A stretch of DNA of 64,000 nucleotides from Bacteroidales bacterium (GTDB lineage Bacteria; Bacteroidota; Bacteroidia; Bacteroidales; Paludibacteraceae), in assembly GCA_012518275.1 (NCBI GenBank), contig JAAYSS010000047.1, positions 19,058-83,057 on the forward strand. The letters run 5' to 3'. Shown piece by piece: positions 21,120-32,089 of the stretch; the first letter of the stretch is position 1, and the number at the start of each line of letters is the position of its first letter. Under the pieces are notes generated by a model. It did no database searches, was not told where the DNA came from, and worked only from the letters and a program-made list of their open reading frames with translations. Position numbers and translations under genes: made by a program.

Positions 21120-22147
21120 TTTCCGAAAGAAATTCCTAATCTTTTACCCTGTTTCACCATGATATGATCCCGAGTAACAAGTCTGAGTTTATCGGCCACT
21201 TCTTCCAACGGCACATCTGTTATCTTATCAATTCCTTTAATAGAAACCATCCTGCCAAAACGTTTATTGTGAATAAGCTTAACAGCGTGTCCACCCATCA
21301 ATGTTCCCAAATTTCTGTCGGAAGGTGAAGGCGATCCACCACGCTGAATATATCCAAGAACGGTTTCACGAGTTTCTATTCCTGTCAATCTTTCAATTTC
21401 ACGTGCAAAATAAGTTGCCGGATGATGCCCACCTGTTCCACCTTTCACCTCAATCCCCTCAGCCACAGCAACTATCGAATATGCTTTCCCACTTTTCTTC
21501 CGTTTATTTAATACATCCACAATAACTTTCATATCGTAACCCAACTCCGGAAGCAAAATAACATCTGCCCCACCGGCCATTCCTGCATAAAGCGTTATCC
21601 ATCCGGCGTGGTGCCCCATCAACTCAATCACCATAACTCGCTGATGCGAACTGGCGGTAGAATGTAATCTATCTATCGCATCAGTAGCAATATCTACAGC
21701 CGATTGAAAACCAAAGGTAATATCCGTTCCGTAAACATCGTTATCGATAGTTTTGGGGATGCCCACCACATTCAAGCCTAACTCAGATAGTTGCCAAGTT
21801 GTACGTTGTGTACCATTTCCTCCAATACATACAAGGCAATCCAGCTCCAACTCTTTGTATGCTGTTTTTATTTTATCCCTATCACTCCTATCGGGAGATT
21901 TAAGAATTTTTCGAAATTCTTTCTCACGAGCAGTTCCTAAAATTGTTCCACCCAACGTAAGAATACCCGATAAAGATGCATCCGTAAGCGTGGAAATGTC
22001 TTTATGAAGCAAACCCGAAAAACCATTGTGGATGCCTATCACATCCATTCCATATCTATTAATTGCTGTTTTACCTACTCCACGAATGGTAGCGTTTATA
22101 CCCGGGCAGTCACCGCCCGATGAAAGAATTCCGATTTTCATAATCAA
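21116..22147 (-). CDS. 6-phosphofructokinase paralogue, group III-like motifs (GGNGT / PKTIDND)
   Basis: LSSGGDCPGINATIRGVGK, CIGGNGTQRT, GIPKTIDNDVYGTD, GYIQRGGSPSPSDR. Confidence 0.92.
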   Translation of the reverse strand: MIMKIGILSSGGDCPGINATIRGVGKTAINRYGMDVIGIHNGFSGLLHKDISTLTDASLSGILTLGGTILGTAREKEFRKILKSPDRSDRDKIKTAYKELELDCLVCIGGNGTQRTTWQLSELGLNVVGIPKTIDNDVYGTDITFGFQSAVDIATDAIDRLHSTASSHQRVMVIELMGHHAGWITLYAGMAGGADVILLPELGYDMKVIVDVLNKRKKSGKAYSIVAVAEGIEVKGGTGGHHPATYFAREIERLTGIETRETVLGYIQRGGSPSPSDRNLGTLMGGHAVKLIHNKRFGRMVSIKGIDKITDVPLEEVADKLRLVTRDHIMVKQGKRLGISFGK

Positions 22148-22460
22148 TCTATTTTCATTTAATTTTATAATTTACAAAGTTAAATGAAAAACTTGAAATA
22201 TTGGGTAACAATTATTTTATAGTTCTTCTGAATAAATTTTTATTGCCAAAAAAAATTCCTTTTGGTCTAACAATCAATTTTCTATGCGAAAAATAAATTT
22301 AACTTTAAATTTTAAAAATATTCTCTTTTCAACATCTAGAGTTCGATTTTAAAAATTCGTACAACAATTTTATCTCCAAATTTAAAAAGCAACACCCCAT
22401 TGATTGTTTTTTGTCTCATTTTTGCATATATTTGTATGGAAAAATTTTAAATTTATATTT

Positions 22461-23819
22461 ATGAAACGATTTGCATCCATCTTTTTTGTAGCTTGCTTAT
22501 CTGTAAGCCATTTATTCTCCCAAAGCCTTTTTGAGTCGGCACTTGATTCAGTTTCTACAGATAATGGAGAAGGTACTTCTCCCATCAGTATGAATGGATA
22601 CACTCGCGGATCTGTATTCGGGGGCGGAAAAACGTACGATTTGGCGACGACTTTTGCCGAATTTGCTTTACAAACAAATCTGACAAAAGGGAAAACGCTT
22701 TTAAATTCGGACATCCGATTCCGTACCGGCGTGTTTTTTAATCAAAATGAACAGCACGTGCAATTCAAAGAGCTTTACGCAGGATACTCTGACGACATTT
22801 TCAGCGTGATGCTTGGTAACCAGATTGTTAGCTGGGGACGTACCGACGGATTTAATCCAACAAACAACATTACTCCAAACGATTATTTCTTCCTGACAGC
22901 CGATCCCGATGACCAGAAACTTTCTAACTTCATGTTGAGAAGCAAAATCAGAGCATCTCAATTTATTGATATTGAGCTAATCGGAATACCTTTTTATATA
23001 CCATCCAACTACCGTTATGATTTATTTGACATGGGCCCGAATGTGACTTTCGGTCCAGGCGTATATCCTGAAAAGAAATTGAAAAACGGTGCTCTTGCCG
23101 GTCGGGTAAATTTTGATTTGCCCCAAATCGGTTGGTCACTCTCCTACTTCAACGGCTACGACCCGTATCACGGATTTGATGTGCAAGATGTAGATTTTTC
23201 AACAGGTAACCCAATTCTAACAAACGTTGCCGCAGCTTATCGGAAACAAACGATAGGCGCTGACTTTGCTATACCTATACAAAACTTCATTATTCGAGGT
23301 GAAATGGCATATAATATAACAGATAATCCGGATAACAAGATGTACATTCCAGCTTCTGATTTTAGCTATGTAGGTGGATTAGAAACAAATTTCAGTGGTT
23401 TCACAATAATCGCTCAATACATCGGGAAAGCAGTTTCGGATTTCAAAGAACTGACAGTTCCTGTTCTCGCTGACCCGACAAATCCGATGGCGCAAATGGA
23501 GTACGCCGGACAAATGATTGATTATGAAAACCGACTTTTCAACCGAAAAATTTTCAACCAGCAGGAAAAAACAAATCATGCGGCATCGCTTACTTTAACC
23601 AAATCATTTGGGTATGATGCTTGGAATGCTGAGCTGACCGCTTTTCATAATTTCACATCAAAAGAATCGCTAATACGTCCAAAATTGACCTGGAAAATTA
23701 ATGACTCGTTGGCAACAGCCATCGGAGGTAATTATATGAAAGGAGAAGATAAAACGATGTTTGGATATGCATCAAAAATCATGAACGGTGCGTTTCTCGA
23801 GCTAAAAGCAACTTTTTAA
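22461..23819 (+). CDS. Outer-membrane beta-barrel protein (DUF1302/alginate-export-like)
   Basis: Signal peptide MKRFASIFFVACLSVSHLFSQ; FKELYAGYSDDIFSVMLGNQIVSWGRTDGFNPTNNITPNDY; immediately followed by an RND gene. Confidence 0.7.
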   Translation: MKRFASIFFVACLSVSHLFSQSLFESALDSVSTDNGEGTSPISMNGYTRGSVFGGGKTYDLATTFAEFALQTNLTKGKTLLNSDIRFRTGVFFNQNEQHVQFKELYAGYSDDIFSVMLGNQIVSWGRTDGFNPTNNITPNDYFFLTADPDDQKLSNFMLRSKIRASQFIDIELIGIPFYIPSNYRYDLFDMGPNVTFGPGVYPEKKLKNGALAGRVNFDLPQIGWSLSYFNGYDPYHGFDVQDVDFSTGNPILTNVAAAYRKQTIGADFAIPIQNFIIRGEMAYNITDNPDNKMYIPASDFSYVGGLETNFSGFTIIAQYIGKAVSDFKELTVPVLADPTNPMAQMEYAGQMIDYENRLFNRKIFNQQEKTNHAASLTLTKSFGYDAWNAELTAFHNFTSKESLIRPKLTWKINDSLATAIGGNYMKGEDKTMFGYASKIMNGAFLELKATF

Positions 23820-23841
23820 ACTTATAGAACTAGATTAGAAA

Positions 23842-26103
23842 ATGAAAAAATCGATGTTTGTTATCCGTTACCGCTGGTGGATAATTATTGCAACTGTGTT
23901 AACGGTAATTATTTCGGGTCTATTACTTTTCAAGGTAGAAATCAATTCCGACTTGGAAACTTATCTTCCAGAACAAATAAATTCAAGAAAAAACACAAAA
24001 TTTATTCATGAAGTTTTTGGAGAAAGTGAGCCGATTTTAATCACCATAAAAGCTGATGATGTTTTGGCTACATCCACCCTGGAACGCATTCAGGATCTAT
24101 CAGACGCATTTGCTCAAGAATTGAACTATAAGAATGTTTTTTCTCTTTTTGAGGCAAAAAACATCCGTTCGGAAGAGGGAGCAATGATTGTGGACCCGAT
24201 AATTCAAGTAATACCCCAAACAGATGAGGAACGGGAATTTTTACGCGAAGAGATTAAAAAAAATGACCTTGCATACAAGTTAGTTGTATCCGAAGACTTC
24301 AAATATGCGCTGATTATTTTAAATTCTGATAAAACTTTGCCCGATGATGAACTGATGGGAAACCTGAAGGAAACATTGAGCCTTTACCCCGGCCCGGAAG
24401 AGGTGGAGATTACCGGACAACCCTATCTGCGCGAGGATGCAAACAATAAAATAAGCCACGACTTAATGATTCTGCTACCGGTAGGACTCATTCTGATGTT
24501 TTTTATGTTGCTGATTTCTTTCAAAGAAATAAGAGCTGTTCTACTTCCCTTCTCCGTGGTTGTATTTTCGATCATTGTGGCACTCGGCATGATTCCACTT
24601 TTCGGGTGGCAATTGGGCATTATCGGAATACTCATCCCTATAATGATGATTGCAATCGCCAATAATTACGGTGTCTATTTCATAGCTCGATATCAAGATT
24701 TAAACGCCAACCAACCGCATTTAGGCATGTATAGAATTGTACAACACTCTGTCAATTATTTGACCAAACCCGTACTTTTCTGTGGTTTAACCACCATAGT
24801 CGGAATTCTTGGACTGGTGGCACATCTGTTACTTCCGGCACGTCAAATGGGTGTGGTAGCCGGTATTGCCATTGCATTTGCGTTGGTTGTGAGTTTAATG
24901 TTTATTCCGGCGGTTATGTCCATGATGAAAAAAGGGAAACCGCATAAAGATTTATCCGAAGATTCCAATGGTTTCTTCTCCAAGCTATTACACGGAACAG
25001 GAAATTTAGTGAATAAGAATCCTAAAGGGGTTCTGACAGGATTTATTGTATTCTTTGTCCTGTGTACATTGGGACTTATGTTCTTCAAAGTAGCTCCTGA
25101 TGCCAACACCGTGCTTCCAAAGAACCATTCGTTTAACAAAGGAATTGATATTGTTGATGAAAATTTTGGCGGAAGTAAGATGATAAATCTTATGATTGAA
25201 GGCGATGTGAAGGAGCCGAAATTAATGAACAAGTTGAACGAGTTGGAACAAGAGTTTGAAAGCTTGGATAACGTGGGAAACGTAACTTCGATTGCTACGG
25301 TAGTTCGTGAAATCAGCAAAGCGATGAACGATTCTACAAGTCCTGAATTTGGAAAAATTCCTGAATCGCGCGAAGGAATTGCACAATATTTAGAATTGTA
25401 CAGTATGAGCAGTGACCCGGAAGACATTGAGCAATTTGTAGATTTTGATTATACTAACACATTGGTAAACATCCAATTTAAAGCTAATAACATTGCCGAA
25501 ATCAACCAACTTATAGATGATATAAAAGTAAAACTGGGCGATTATGCTAATGATGTAACCATTGCCGGATACAGCTTGATAGAAAAAGAGATGAGTGAAT
25601 CGATATTGAAAGGGCAAAATTATTCCTTGATTTTCGCGTTTATCGCTATTATCATTCTGCTTTCCATTATTTTCAGAAGCTTTACAGCAGGACTTTTGGG
25701 TAGCTTACCGCTCGTTTTTGCTGTATTCTGTACCTTTGGATTAATGGGATGGCTTGGCTTGGAACTAAACATTGTAACTGCCTTACTCTCATCTATTTCC
25801 ATCGGTCTTGGAGTTGACTTTACGATACACATATTTTGGAGAATTAAGTGGGAACTGGCAGAAGGGAAAGATTATGCGACAAGTGTGAAAAACACGCTTA
25901 TCACCATTGGGCGTGGAATTAGTATTAATGCTTTTTCGGTTATGATTGGATTTGCAGTACTGTTTATTTCTGCGTTTCCACTCATTCGGTCATTTGCATT
26001 TCTCATAATCATTTCTTTGTTCCTATGTCTGATATCTGCTCTGGTTTTTATTCCTGCATTGTGTATCACATTGAAACCTAAATTTTTAGAAAGAGAAGAT
26101 TAA
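23842..26103 (+). CDS. RND superfamily (MMPL-like) exporter
   Basis: Two sets of TM blocks around periplasmic loops; INSDLETYLPEQ..., GLTTIVGILGLVAHLLLPARQMG, SISIGLGVDFTIHIFWR. Confidence 0.9.
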   Translation: MKKSMFVIRYRWWIIIATVLTVIISGLLLFKVEINSDLETYLPEQINSRKNTKFIHEVFGESEPILITIKADDVLATSTLERIQDLSDAFAQELNYKNVFSLFEAKNIRSEEGAMIVDPIIQVIPQTDEEREFLREEIKKNDLAYKLVVSEDFKYALIILNSDKTLPDDELMGNLKETLSLYPGPEEVEITGQPYLREDANNKISHDLMILLPVGLILMFFMLLISFKEIRAVLLPFSVVVFSIIVALGMIPLFGWQLGIIGILIPIMMIAIANNYGVYFIARYQDLNANQPHLGMYRIVQHSVNYLTKPVLFCGLTTIVGILGLVAHLLLPARQMGVVAGIAIAFALVVSLMFIPAVMSMMKKGKPHKDLSEDSNGFFSKLLHGTGNLVNKNPKGVLTGFIVFFVLCTLGLMFFKVAPDANTVLPKNHSFNKGIDIVDENFGGSKMINLMIEGDVKEPKLMNKLNELEQEFESLDNVGNVTSIATVVREISKAMNDSTSPEFGKIPESREGIAQYLELYSMSSDPEDIEQFVDFDYTNTLVNIQFKANNIAEINQLIDDIKVKLGDYANDVTIAGYSLIEKEMSESILKGQNYSLIFAFIAIIILLSIIFRSFTAGLLGSLPLVFAVFCTFGLMGWLGLELNIVTALLSSISIGLGVDFTIHIFWRIKWELAEGKDYATSVKNTLITIGRGISINAFSVMIGFAVLFISAFPLIRSFAFLIIISLFLCLISALVFIPALCITLKPKFLERED

Positions 26104-26229
26104 AACAACAACAAATTACAAATCAAAATTTTAATTATATTATTTAACTTATCAACCTTAAAATACTGAAAATAAAAGTCAGTATCCCGACAAACTTAGT
26201 TTCGTCGGAACTTAAAAAAAATTATAAAA

Positions 26230-27006
26230 ATGAAATCAAAAAAAATCTTTGCAACTATACTATTAGTTGCCTTATTTACAGGAAATTTATTTGCACAAAG
26301 CGCAAACGAAATCAACAAAAAATCGATGGACGCCATTGAAGTTGGAAATATGGAAATGATATCTACCATAAATATCCGCGATGCAAGGGGAAATAATCGT
26401 GTACGAAAGATTACCACCGCATCGAAGCAATTTGGTAATGTAACAAAAATGATTATCCGCTTCATTTCTCCGGCTGATGTAAAAGGGACTGCGCTGTTAG
26501 TTCATGATTATGAAAAGAAATCGGACGACATGTGGATTTACATGCCAGCATTAAGAAAAGTACGCCGCATTGTTAGCTCTGAAAAGAGTAAAAACTTTAT
26601 GGGTTCTGAATTTACTAATGGCGATATGAGCAAACCAAATCTGGATAATTACAATTCCACTATTTTGGGCTCGGTTAATTATGGAGGTAGAAATTGCTGG
26701 AAAATTCAATCGGTAGGAAAAACTTCTGCTATTCAGGCTGAAGATGGATTCAGCAAACGGATAAGCTACATTGAAAAATCAACCTATCTATGCCACAAAG
26801 TTGAATATTACGATTTAAGAGGCAGATTGCACCGCACTCAAACAATCAGTGATTACAGAAGGCTAAAGAATGGAAAATATTTTGCCTACAAAATGGTGAT
26901 GGAAAATAATAAAAACGGTCGGAAATCGGAAATGATTATTAATAATTTCCAATTGGGATCAAACCTTTCTGAAAGTGCTTTTGCTCCTGCTGCATTGAAT
27001 AAATAA
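26230..27006 (+). CDS. Outer-membrane lipoprotein-sorting-like (LolA-fold) protein
   Basis: FISPADVKGTALLVHDYEKKSDDMWIYMPALRKVRRIVSSEKSKNFMGSEFTNGDM, typical of LolA-like proteins linked to RND exporters. Confidence 0.85.
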   Translation: MKSKKIFATILLVALFTGNLFAQSANEINKKSMDAIEVGNMEMISTINIRDARGNNRVRKITTASKQFGNVTKMIIRFISPADVKGTALLVHDYEKKSDDMWIYMPALRKVRRIVSSEKSKNFMGSEFTNGDMSKPNLDNYNSTILGSVNYGGRNCWKIQSVGKTSAIQAEDGFSKRISYIEKSTYLCHKVEYYDLRGRLHRTQTISDYRRLKNGKYFAYKMVMENNKNGRKSEMIINNFQLGSNLSESAFAPAALNK

Positions 27007-27059
27007 CTTTAGAGTAATTAAATTGGGATTATTTTACAATCACAATCCAATCCCCATTA

Positions 27060-27096
27060 ACTCAACTCCCCCTGCTTTTCAAGGGGGAGTTGTGTT
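27060..27096 (+). terminator. Hairpin/terminator downstream of the LolA-like gene
   Basis: caactccccctgcttttcaagggggagttgtgttt. Confidence 0.6.
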
Positions 27097-27193
27097 TAAT
27101 CGGCATAAATTAATTAAAATTAAGGGATTTTACACACAGAAAGCTTCCAGAAAATTCAAGCAGCAAGAAGTCAAGTATTAAAATCACAAATGA

Positions 27194-29623
27194 TTAAATA
27201 TCATTCAATAATTGCTCCAACTCATATTCAGTCTGAACCAATACTTGTCTTGCTTTGCTTCCTTCGCTCGGACCTACTATTCCTGCCACTTCAAGCTGGT
27301 CAGTAAGACGTCCGGCACGATTATATCCGATAGAAAATTTTCGTTGAATCATTGATGTAGAGCCTTGTTGTGTAGCTACAACCATACGTGCTACATCTTC
27401 AAAAAGCGGATCGCGCTTAGCCATATCCACAGAAGTTGGATCTGCCCCTTCTCCTTCCGCACCGGTATATTCCGGCAGATAAAACGCAGTGGGATAACCT
27501 CGTTGATCGCCTATAAACTGGGCAATCCGCTCCACTTCCGGCGTGTCAACAAATGCGCACTGTACACGCGTCAAGTCATTTCCCTGTGAGAAGAGCATAT
27601 CACCCCTACCCACTAATTGATTTGCACCCGGAGCATCAAGAATTGTCCGCGAGTCTATCATGGATGAAACTCGAAAAGCCATTCGAGCCGGGAAATTAGC
27701 TTTGATTACACCTGTAATAATATTTACCGAAGGACGCTGTGTAGCTATAATCATATGAATTCCCACTGCGCGGGCAAGCTGAGCAATACGTGCAATCGGC
27801 ATCTCCACCTCTTTTCCGGCAGTCATAATTAAATCTCCAAATTCATCTACAATAACTACGATATACGGTAAGAATCGGTGTCCTTTTTCTGGATTTAATT
27901 CACGGTTTATAAATTTTTCGTTGTATTCTCTGATATTTCGGACATGTGCTTTTTTCAACAAATCATACCTATCATCCATTTCTATACACAGTGAATTTAA
28001 TGTTTGAACCACCTGTGTTGTGTCGGTAATAATCGCATCATCTCCATCGGGTAGTTTTGCCAAAAAATGTTTTTCAATAGCCCCGTAGATACTAAATTCT
28101 ACTTTTTTCGGGTCAATTAGCACAAATTTCAAATGCGACGGATGCTTTTTATACAACAAAGAAGTTATCATCGCATTGAGACCAACTGATTTTCCTTGTC
28201 CGGTCGCTCCGGCAACCAGTAAGTGAGGCATTTTAGTCAAATCAACTATAAAGATTTCGTTTGTAATTGTCTTTCCAAAGGCAATCGGCAAAATAAATTG
28301 TGAATCCGCAAACTTCTTTGAAGCAATTATCGAACGCATTGAAACGATTTTAGGTTCTTTATTCGGCACTTCAATACCAATGGTTCCTTTTCCCGGAATC
28401 GGTGCAATAATACGAATACCCGTAGCAGCCAGACTGAGCATTATATCTGACTCTAAATTTCGAATTTTCGAGATACGTATGCCCGATTTTGGCACAATTT
28501 CGTAGAGCGTAATCGTAGGTCCTACCGTTGCTTTTATAGATTTAATCTCAATACCAAAATTGCGAAGCGTTGTAATAATCCGATCTTTATTAGCGTTTTG
28601 TTCAGTTACATCTACTTGCAAATCAGTATCTGAACTGTATTTTTTAAGCAGTTCTAGCGTAGGTGGCTGGTAACGAGACAAGTCAAGGGTCGGGTCATAC
28701 TTTCCTAATTTTGCTACACTGTAATTAGAATTAGAATCAGCATCTTTACCTGTCTTATCCCCCGCAACATCAGACTTCGGCACATTTACTTCAAATTCTA
28801 CATCTTCTGAATCTTCCGATTCCTTGGATGAAGCTGTTTTACGTAACGGCTCTTTTTCTTGGACTTCTTCTGATTTTGGTTCTACTATCCATTCCTCGGG
28901 TACAGTTTCAGTACCGACTGCTACTGGTGCATCTTCTTCTGGATGTTTTAAATCTTCTTTAACAAAAATATTTTTCAAAAATGGAATCGTTCCACCCCAC
29001 ACAAACACCATGTAAACAATCAATCCGGCAATCAAACTTAGTGCCGTGCCAAGCCTTCCGATGAATGAATTTAGAATATCGACCGCAATGTAATTACCGT
29101 GAGAGCCACCGAGAGCAAAAAATGAAGGCTGAATGGCAGGAAAAAGATTGGCAACAAAACCGAGCAATACCGAGAGCCATATCAACCAAAAAAATGAGTG
29201 CAAAAACGCAACCCAAATCGGCATGACTTTCACCCGCATCAATCGCAACGAAACAATTACTAAAAAGAAAAGTATGGCAAAAGAAGAAATCCCGAACAAG
29301 TTATCTATAAACGTTTCTGAGAGATAGGCTCCCATTACCGATGTCCAGTTTTTAACTTCATAACGTTCGGCAAGTGCTTCTTTGAACGTGTTGTTGTCAA
29401 ATACGCTTTTATCTGCTGCACCTGTAAAAAAATAGGATACAAACGACATGAACACATATAAAACAACCATTGCAAGAATAATTCCAACCACAAAATGAGT
29501 TCGTTCGTCTCTGAAAAAATCAACAATTTTGGAAATAACGCCTAATCCACCCGAACTTCCGGATGATTGCTTTGAAGTCTTAGTACGTTGGTTCCTTTTA
29601 TTTTTAACTGGTTTCTTAGCCAT
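27194..29623 (-). CDS. ftsK: DNA translocase FtsK/SpoIIIE
   Basis: N-terminal TMs, HLLVAGATGQGKSVGLNAMITSLLYKKHPSHLKFVLIDPKKVE, C-terminal gamma winged helix. Confidence 0.94.
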   Translation of the reverse strand: MAKKPVKNKRNQRTKTSKQSSGSSGGLGVISKIVDFFRDERTHFVVGIILAMVVLYVFMSFVSYFFTGAADKSVFDNNTFKEALAERYEVKNWTSVMGAYLSETFIDNLFGISSFAILFFLVIVSLRLMRVKVMPIWVAFLHSFFWLIWLSVLLGFVANLFPAIQPSFFALGGSHGNYIAVDILNSFIGRLGTALSLIAGLIVYMVFVWGGTIPFLKNIFVKEDLKHPEEDAPVAVGTETVPEEWIVEPKSEEVQEKEPLRKTASSKESEDSEDVEFEVNVPKSDVAGDKTGKDADSNSNYSVAKLGKYDPTLDLSRYQPPTLELLKKYSSDTDLQVDVTEQNANKDRIITTLRNFGIEIKSIKATVGPTITLYEIVPKSGIRISKIRNLESDIMLSLAATGIRIIAPIPGKGTIGIEVPNKEPKIVSMRSIIASKKFADSQFILPIAFGKTITNEIFIVDLTKMPHLLVAGATGQGKSVGLNAMITSLLYKKHPSHLKFVLIDPKKVEFSIYGAIEKHFLAKLPDGDDAIITDTTQVVQTLNSLCIEMDDRYDLLKKAHVRNIREYNEKFINRELNPEKGHRFLPYIVVIVDEFGDLIMTAGKEVEMPIARIAQLARAVGIHMIIATQRPSVNIITGVIKANFPARMAFRVSSMIDSRTILDAPGANQLVGRGDMLFSQGNDLTRVQCAFVDTPEVERIAQFIGDQRGYPTAFYLPEYTGAEGEGADPTSVDMAKRDPLFEDVARMVVATQQGSTSMIQRKFSIGYNRAGRLTDQLEVAGIVGPSEGSKARQVLVQTEYELEQLLNDI

Positions 29624-29802
29624 TTAATGAAAATTTGTCGTGAAAACTGTAAATAAAGAAATAAATACAGAACTAAATTGCAAAATTACTAAAAATGAAT
29701 GGCAATAAAAACGCTTTTTGTTAAATTTGCAAGAAAATAAAAATCTGTCGGGTACATCCGCATTTTGAGAAGCGGGAAAAATCCATTTGAAATTTCACTT
29801 TA

Positions 29803-30447
29803 ATGACAAAAAAAGAAAGATACGAGAAAATCATCAGTTGGTTTGAGCAAAATCAACCTGATGCAGAAACGGAACTTACCTACTCTGATCCGTTCAGTTT
29901 GCTTGTTGCGGTTATTTTATCAGCTCAATGCACAGACAAGAGAGTCAATATGATAACACCAAAATTAATTCATGACTACCCCACCGCCGAAGCGATGGCG
30001 AGTGCCGAGCCTGAAACGATTTATGAATATATAAAATCCTGCTCTTTCCCAAATAATAAAGCCAAACATTTAGTCGGAATGGCAAAAAAACTGGTTAACG
30101 ATTTTAACGGAATTATTCCAAGCGACGTGGATGATTTACAAAAACTGCCCGGAGTGGGAAGAAAAACAGCTAATGTGATTGCTTCTGTAATATTTGGTCT
30201 GCCGGCAATGGCGGTTGATACACATGTGTTCAGGGTTTCGGAACGCTTGGGGCTCACTACAAACTCGAAAAATCCGCTTCAAACCGAGAAAGAACTGGTA
30301 AAACACATTCCGGATAAACTAATTCCAAAGGCACATCATTGGCTGATTCTACATGGACGATATACTTGTACGGCTCGGAAGCCAAAATGCGATATCTGCG
30401 GACTTACTGAATGGTGCAAATGGTACGCGAACAGAGCTAAAGAATAA
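29803..30447 (+). CDS. nth: Endonuclease III
   Basis: LSAQCTDKRVNMITPKL, LPGVGRKTANVIASVIFGLPAMAVDTHVFRVSERLGL, C-terminal CTARKPKCDICGLTEWC Fe-S motif. Confidence 0.95.
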   Translation: MTKKERYEKIISWFEQNQPDAETELTYSDPFSLLVAVILSAQCTDKRVNMITPKLIHDYPTAEAMASAEPETIYEYIKSCSFPNNKAKHLVGMAKKLVNDFNGIIPSDVDDLQKLPGVGRKTANVIASVIFGLPAMAVDTHVFRVSERLGLTTNSKNPLQTEKELVKHIPDKLIPKAHHWLILHGRYTCTARKPKCDICGLTEWCKWYANRAKE

Positions 30448-30538
30448 GAGATTAAGAATGATGAATGAAACTTGTTTCAATGTTTCACTATTTCCTATAT
30501 TTTTGTAACTTTGTAATTTATTTTTAGAAGTAAGATTT

Positions 30539-31045
30539 ATGAAGAAAAACATGATGAATACAGCTATGCGCAATGGCTTGATTTTAGGAGTTTTATTCTC
30601 AATAAACTTTTTAATCACAACCACAGAAAATTCGGCACTCGGATTGATAACGTACTTGATTGTAGGGCTTATCGTTTATTTAACATACAGATACACCGTT
30701 CACTATCGAGATACGGAATTGGGCGGCGCCATTAGCTTTGGGCGTGCATATCTGTTTGTTATTGTTCAATTTTTCTTTGCATCCATCATCTCAGCATTTG
30801 TAAAATACTTCTACCTAAGATATAGTAAAACATCTTTTTTAGAAAACATGTTTAATCAAAGCATGGAAGTTATGGAGAAGATTCTACCTACTGTATCCGG
30901 CGAGATGTACGATGCAATGGAAGTGATTACAAATCCACAATCCTACACGCTTATGACAGCGTGGACAAATATACTTTTAGCACTAATTCTTGGTTTAATT
31001 ATTGCTGCAATCGTAAAACGAAAAAGGTTTCCGTTTGATTTTTAA
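30539..31045 (+). CDS. DUF4199-like membrane protein
   Basis: 168 aa, four predicted TM segments, upstream of a GT2 gene. Confidence 0.65.
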   Translation: MKKNMMNTAMRNGLILGVLFSINFLITTTENSALGLITYLIVGLIVYLTYRYTVHYRDTELGGAISFGRAYLFVIVQFFFASIISAFVKYFYLRYSKTSFLENMFNQSMEVMEKILPTVSGEMYDAMEVITNPQSYTLMTAWTNILLALILGLIIAAIVKRKRFPFDF

Positions 31046-31101
31046 GTCTTTAATTATAAATAATTTAAGCAGAATAACACTTATTTCTCTAATTTTATCC
31101 A

Positions 31102-32055
31102 ATGAATATTTCAGTAGTAATCCCTTTATACAACGAAGCAGAATCATTACCCAAACTTTACGAGTGGATTGAGCGGGTAATGAATGAGAACAAATTTTCC
31201 TTCGAAGTAATCTTTGTGGATGATGGCAGTACGGACGATTCTTGGGCTGTGATTGAAGGATTGCAAACAAAATCGCCCGATAATATTCGTGGAATAAAAT
31301 TCAGACATAACTACGGTAAATCACCGGCTCTTCATTGTGGTTTCCAAGAAGCGATTGGCGACGTGGTAATTACGATGGATGCTGACTTGCAGGACAGTCC
31401 GGATGAAATTCCGGAACTTTACAGCATGATAGTCAACGACAATTACGATTTAGTCTCGGGCTGGAAGCGGAAACGATACGACTCGAAACTGACCAAGAAT
31501 CTGCCATCTAAACTTTACAACGCCACGGCGCGTATGGTTACCGGCATACGCCTGCACGACATGAACTGCGGGCTGAAAGCCTACCGCAACGAAGTAGTGA
31601 AAAACATTGAAGTGTTTGGCGATACGCACCGCTACATCCCTTATTTGGCAAAAAATGCAGGATTCACCCGAATTGGTGAAAAGGTGGTGAAACACCGCAA
31701 GCGTGAATTTGGCGAGTCAAAATTTGGAATGAATCGATTTGTAAATGGTTATCTCGATTTAATCACGTTGTGGTTTCTATCCAAGTTTGGCAAAAAACCG
31801 ATGCATTTTTTCGGACTTTGGGGCAGCCTAATGTTCATTCTCGGCTTTATTGCAGTCGTTGCAGTAGGCGTGAACAAACTTTTGGCGTTGTACAAGCACA
31901 TTCCGGAACGATTGGTGACAGACAATCCTTACTTTTATCTTTCGCTGGTTGCAATGATTTTGGGAACCCTGCTTTTTTTGACGGGATTTTTAGGCGAATT
32001 GATAACACGAAACGCACCGGAAAGAAATGATTATAATATCGAGAAAAAAATATAA
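31102..32055 (+). CDS. Glycosyltransferase family 2 (DPM1/GtrB-like) with C-terminal TM segments
   Basis: SVVIPLYNEAESLPKLYEWI, VFVDDGSTDDSW, TMDADLQDSPDEIPEL, MNCGLKAYR. Confidence 0.9.
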   Translation: MNISVVIPLYNEAESLPKLYEWIERVMNENKFSFEVIFVDDGSTDDSWAVIEGLQTKSPDNIRGIKFRHNYGKSPALHCGFQEAIGDVVITMDADLQDSPDEIPELYSMIVNDNYDLVSGWKRKRYDSKLTKNLPSKLYNATARMVTGIRLHDMNCGLKAYRNEVVKNIEVFGDTHRYIPYLAKNAGFTRIGEKVVKHRKREFGESKFGMNRFVNGYLDLITLWFLSKFGKKPMHFFGLWGSLMFILGFIAVVAVGVNKLLALYKHIPERLVTDNPYFYLSLVAMILGTLLFLTGFLGELITRNAPERNDYNIEKKI

Positions 32056-32089
32056 GAGAAAAACTTAGTTCTGTTCCTTAATCAAAAAA

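Noticed and set aside
24843-25427. 194-aa minus-strand ORF
   Set aside because: Antisense to the RND exporter; low-information composition typical of a shadow ORF.
32056-32089. Fluoride riboswitch before crcB
   Set aside because: Only 34 bases separate the genes, too short for the riboswitch; no motif seen.
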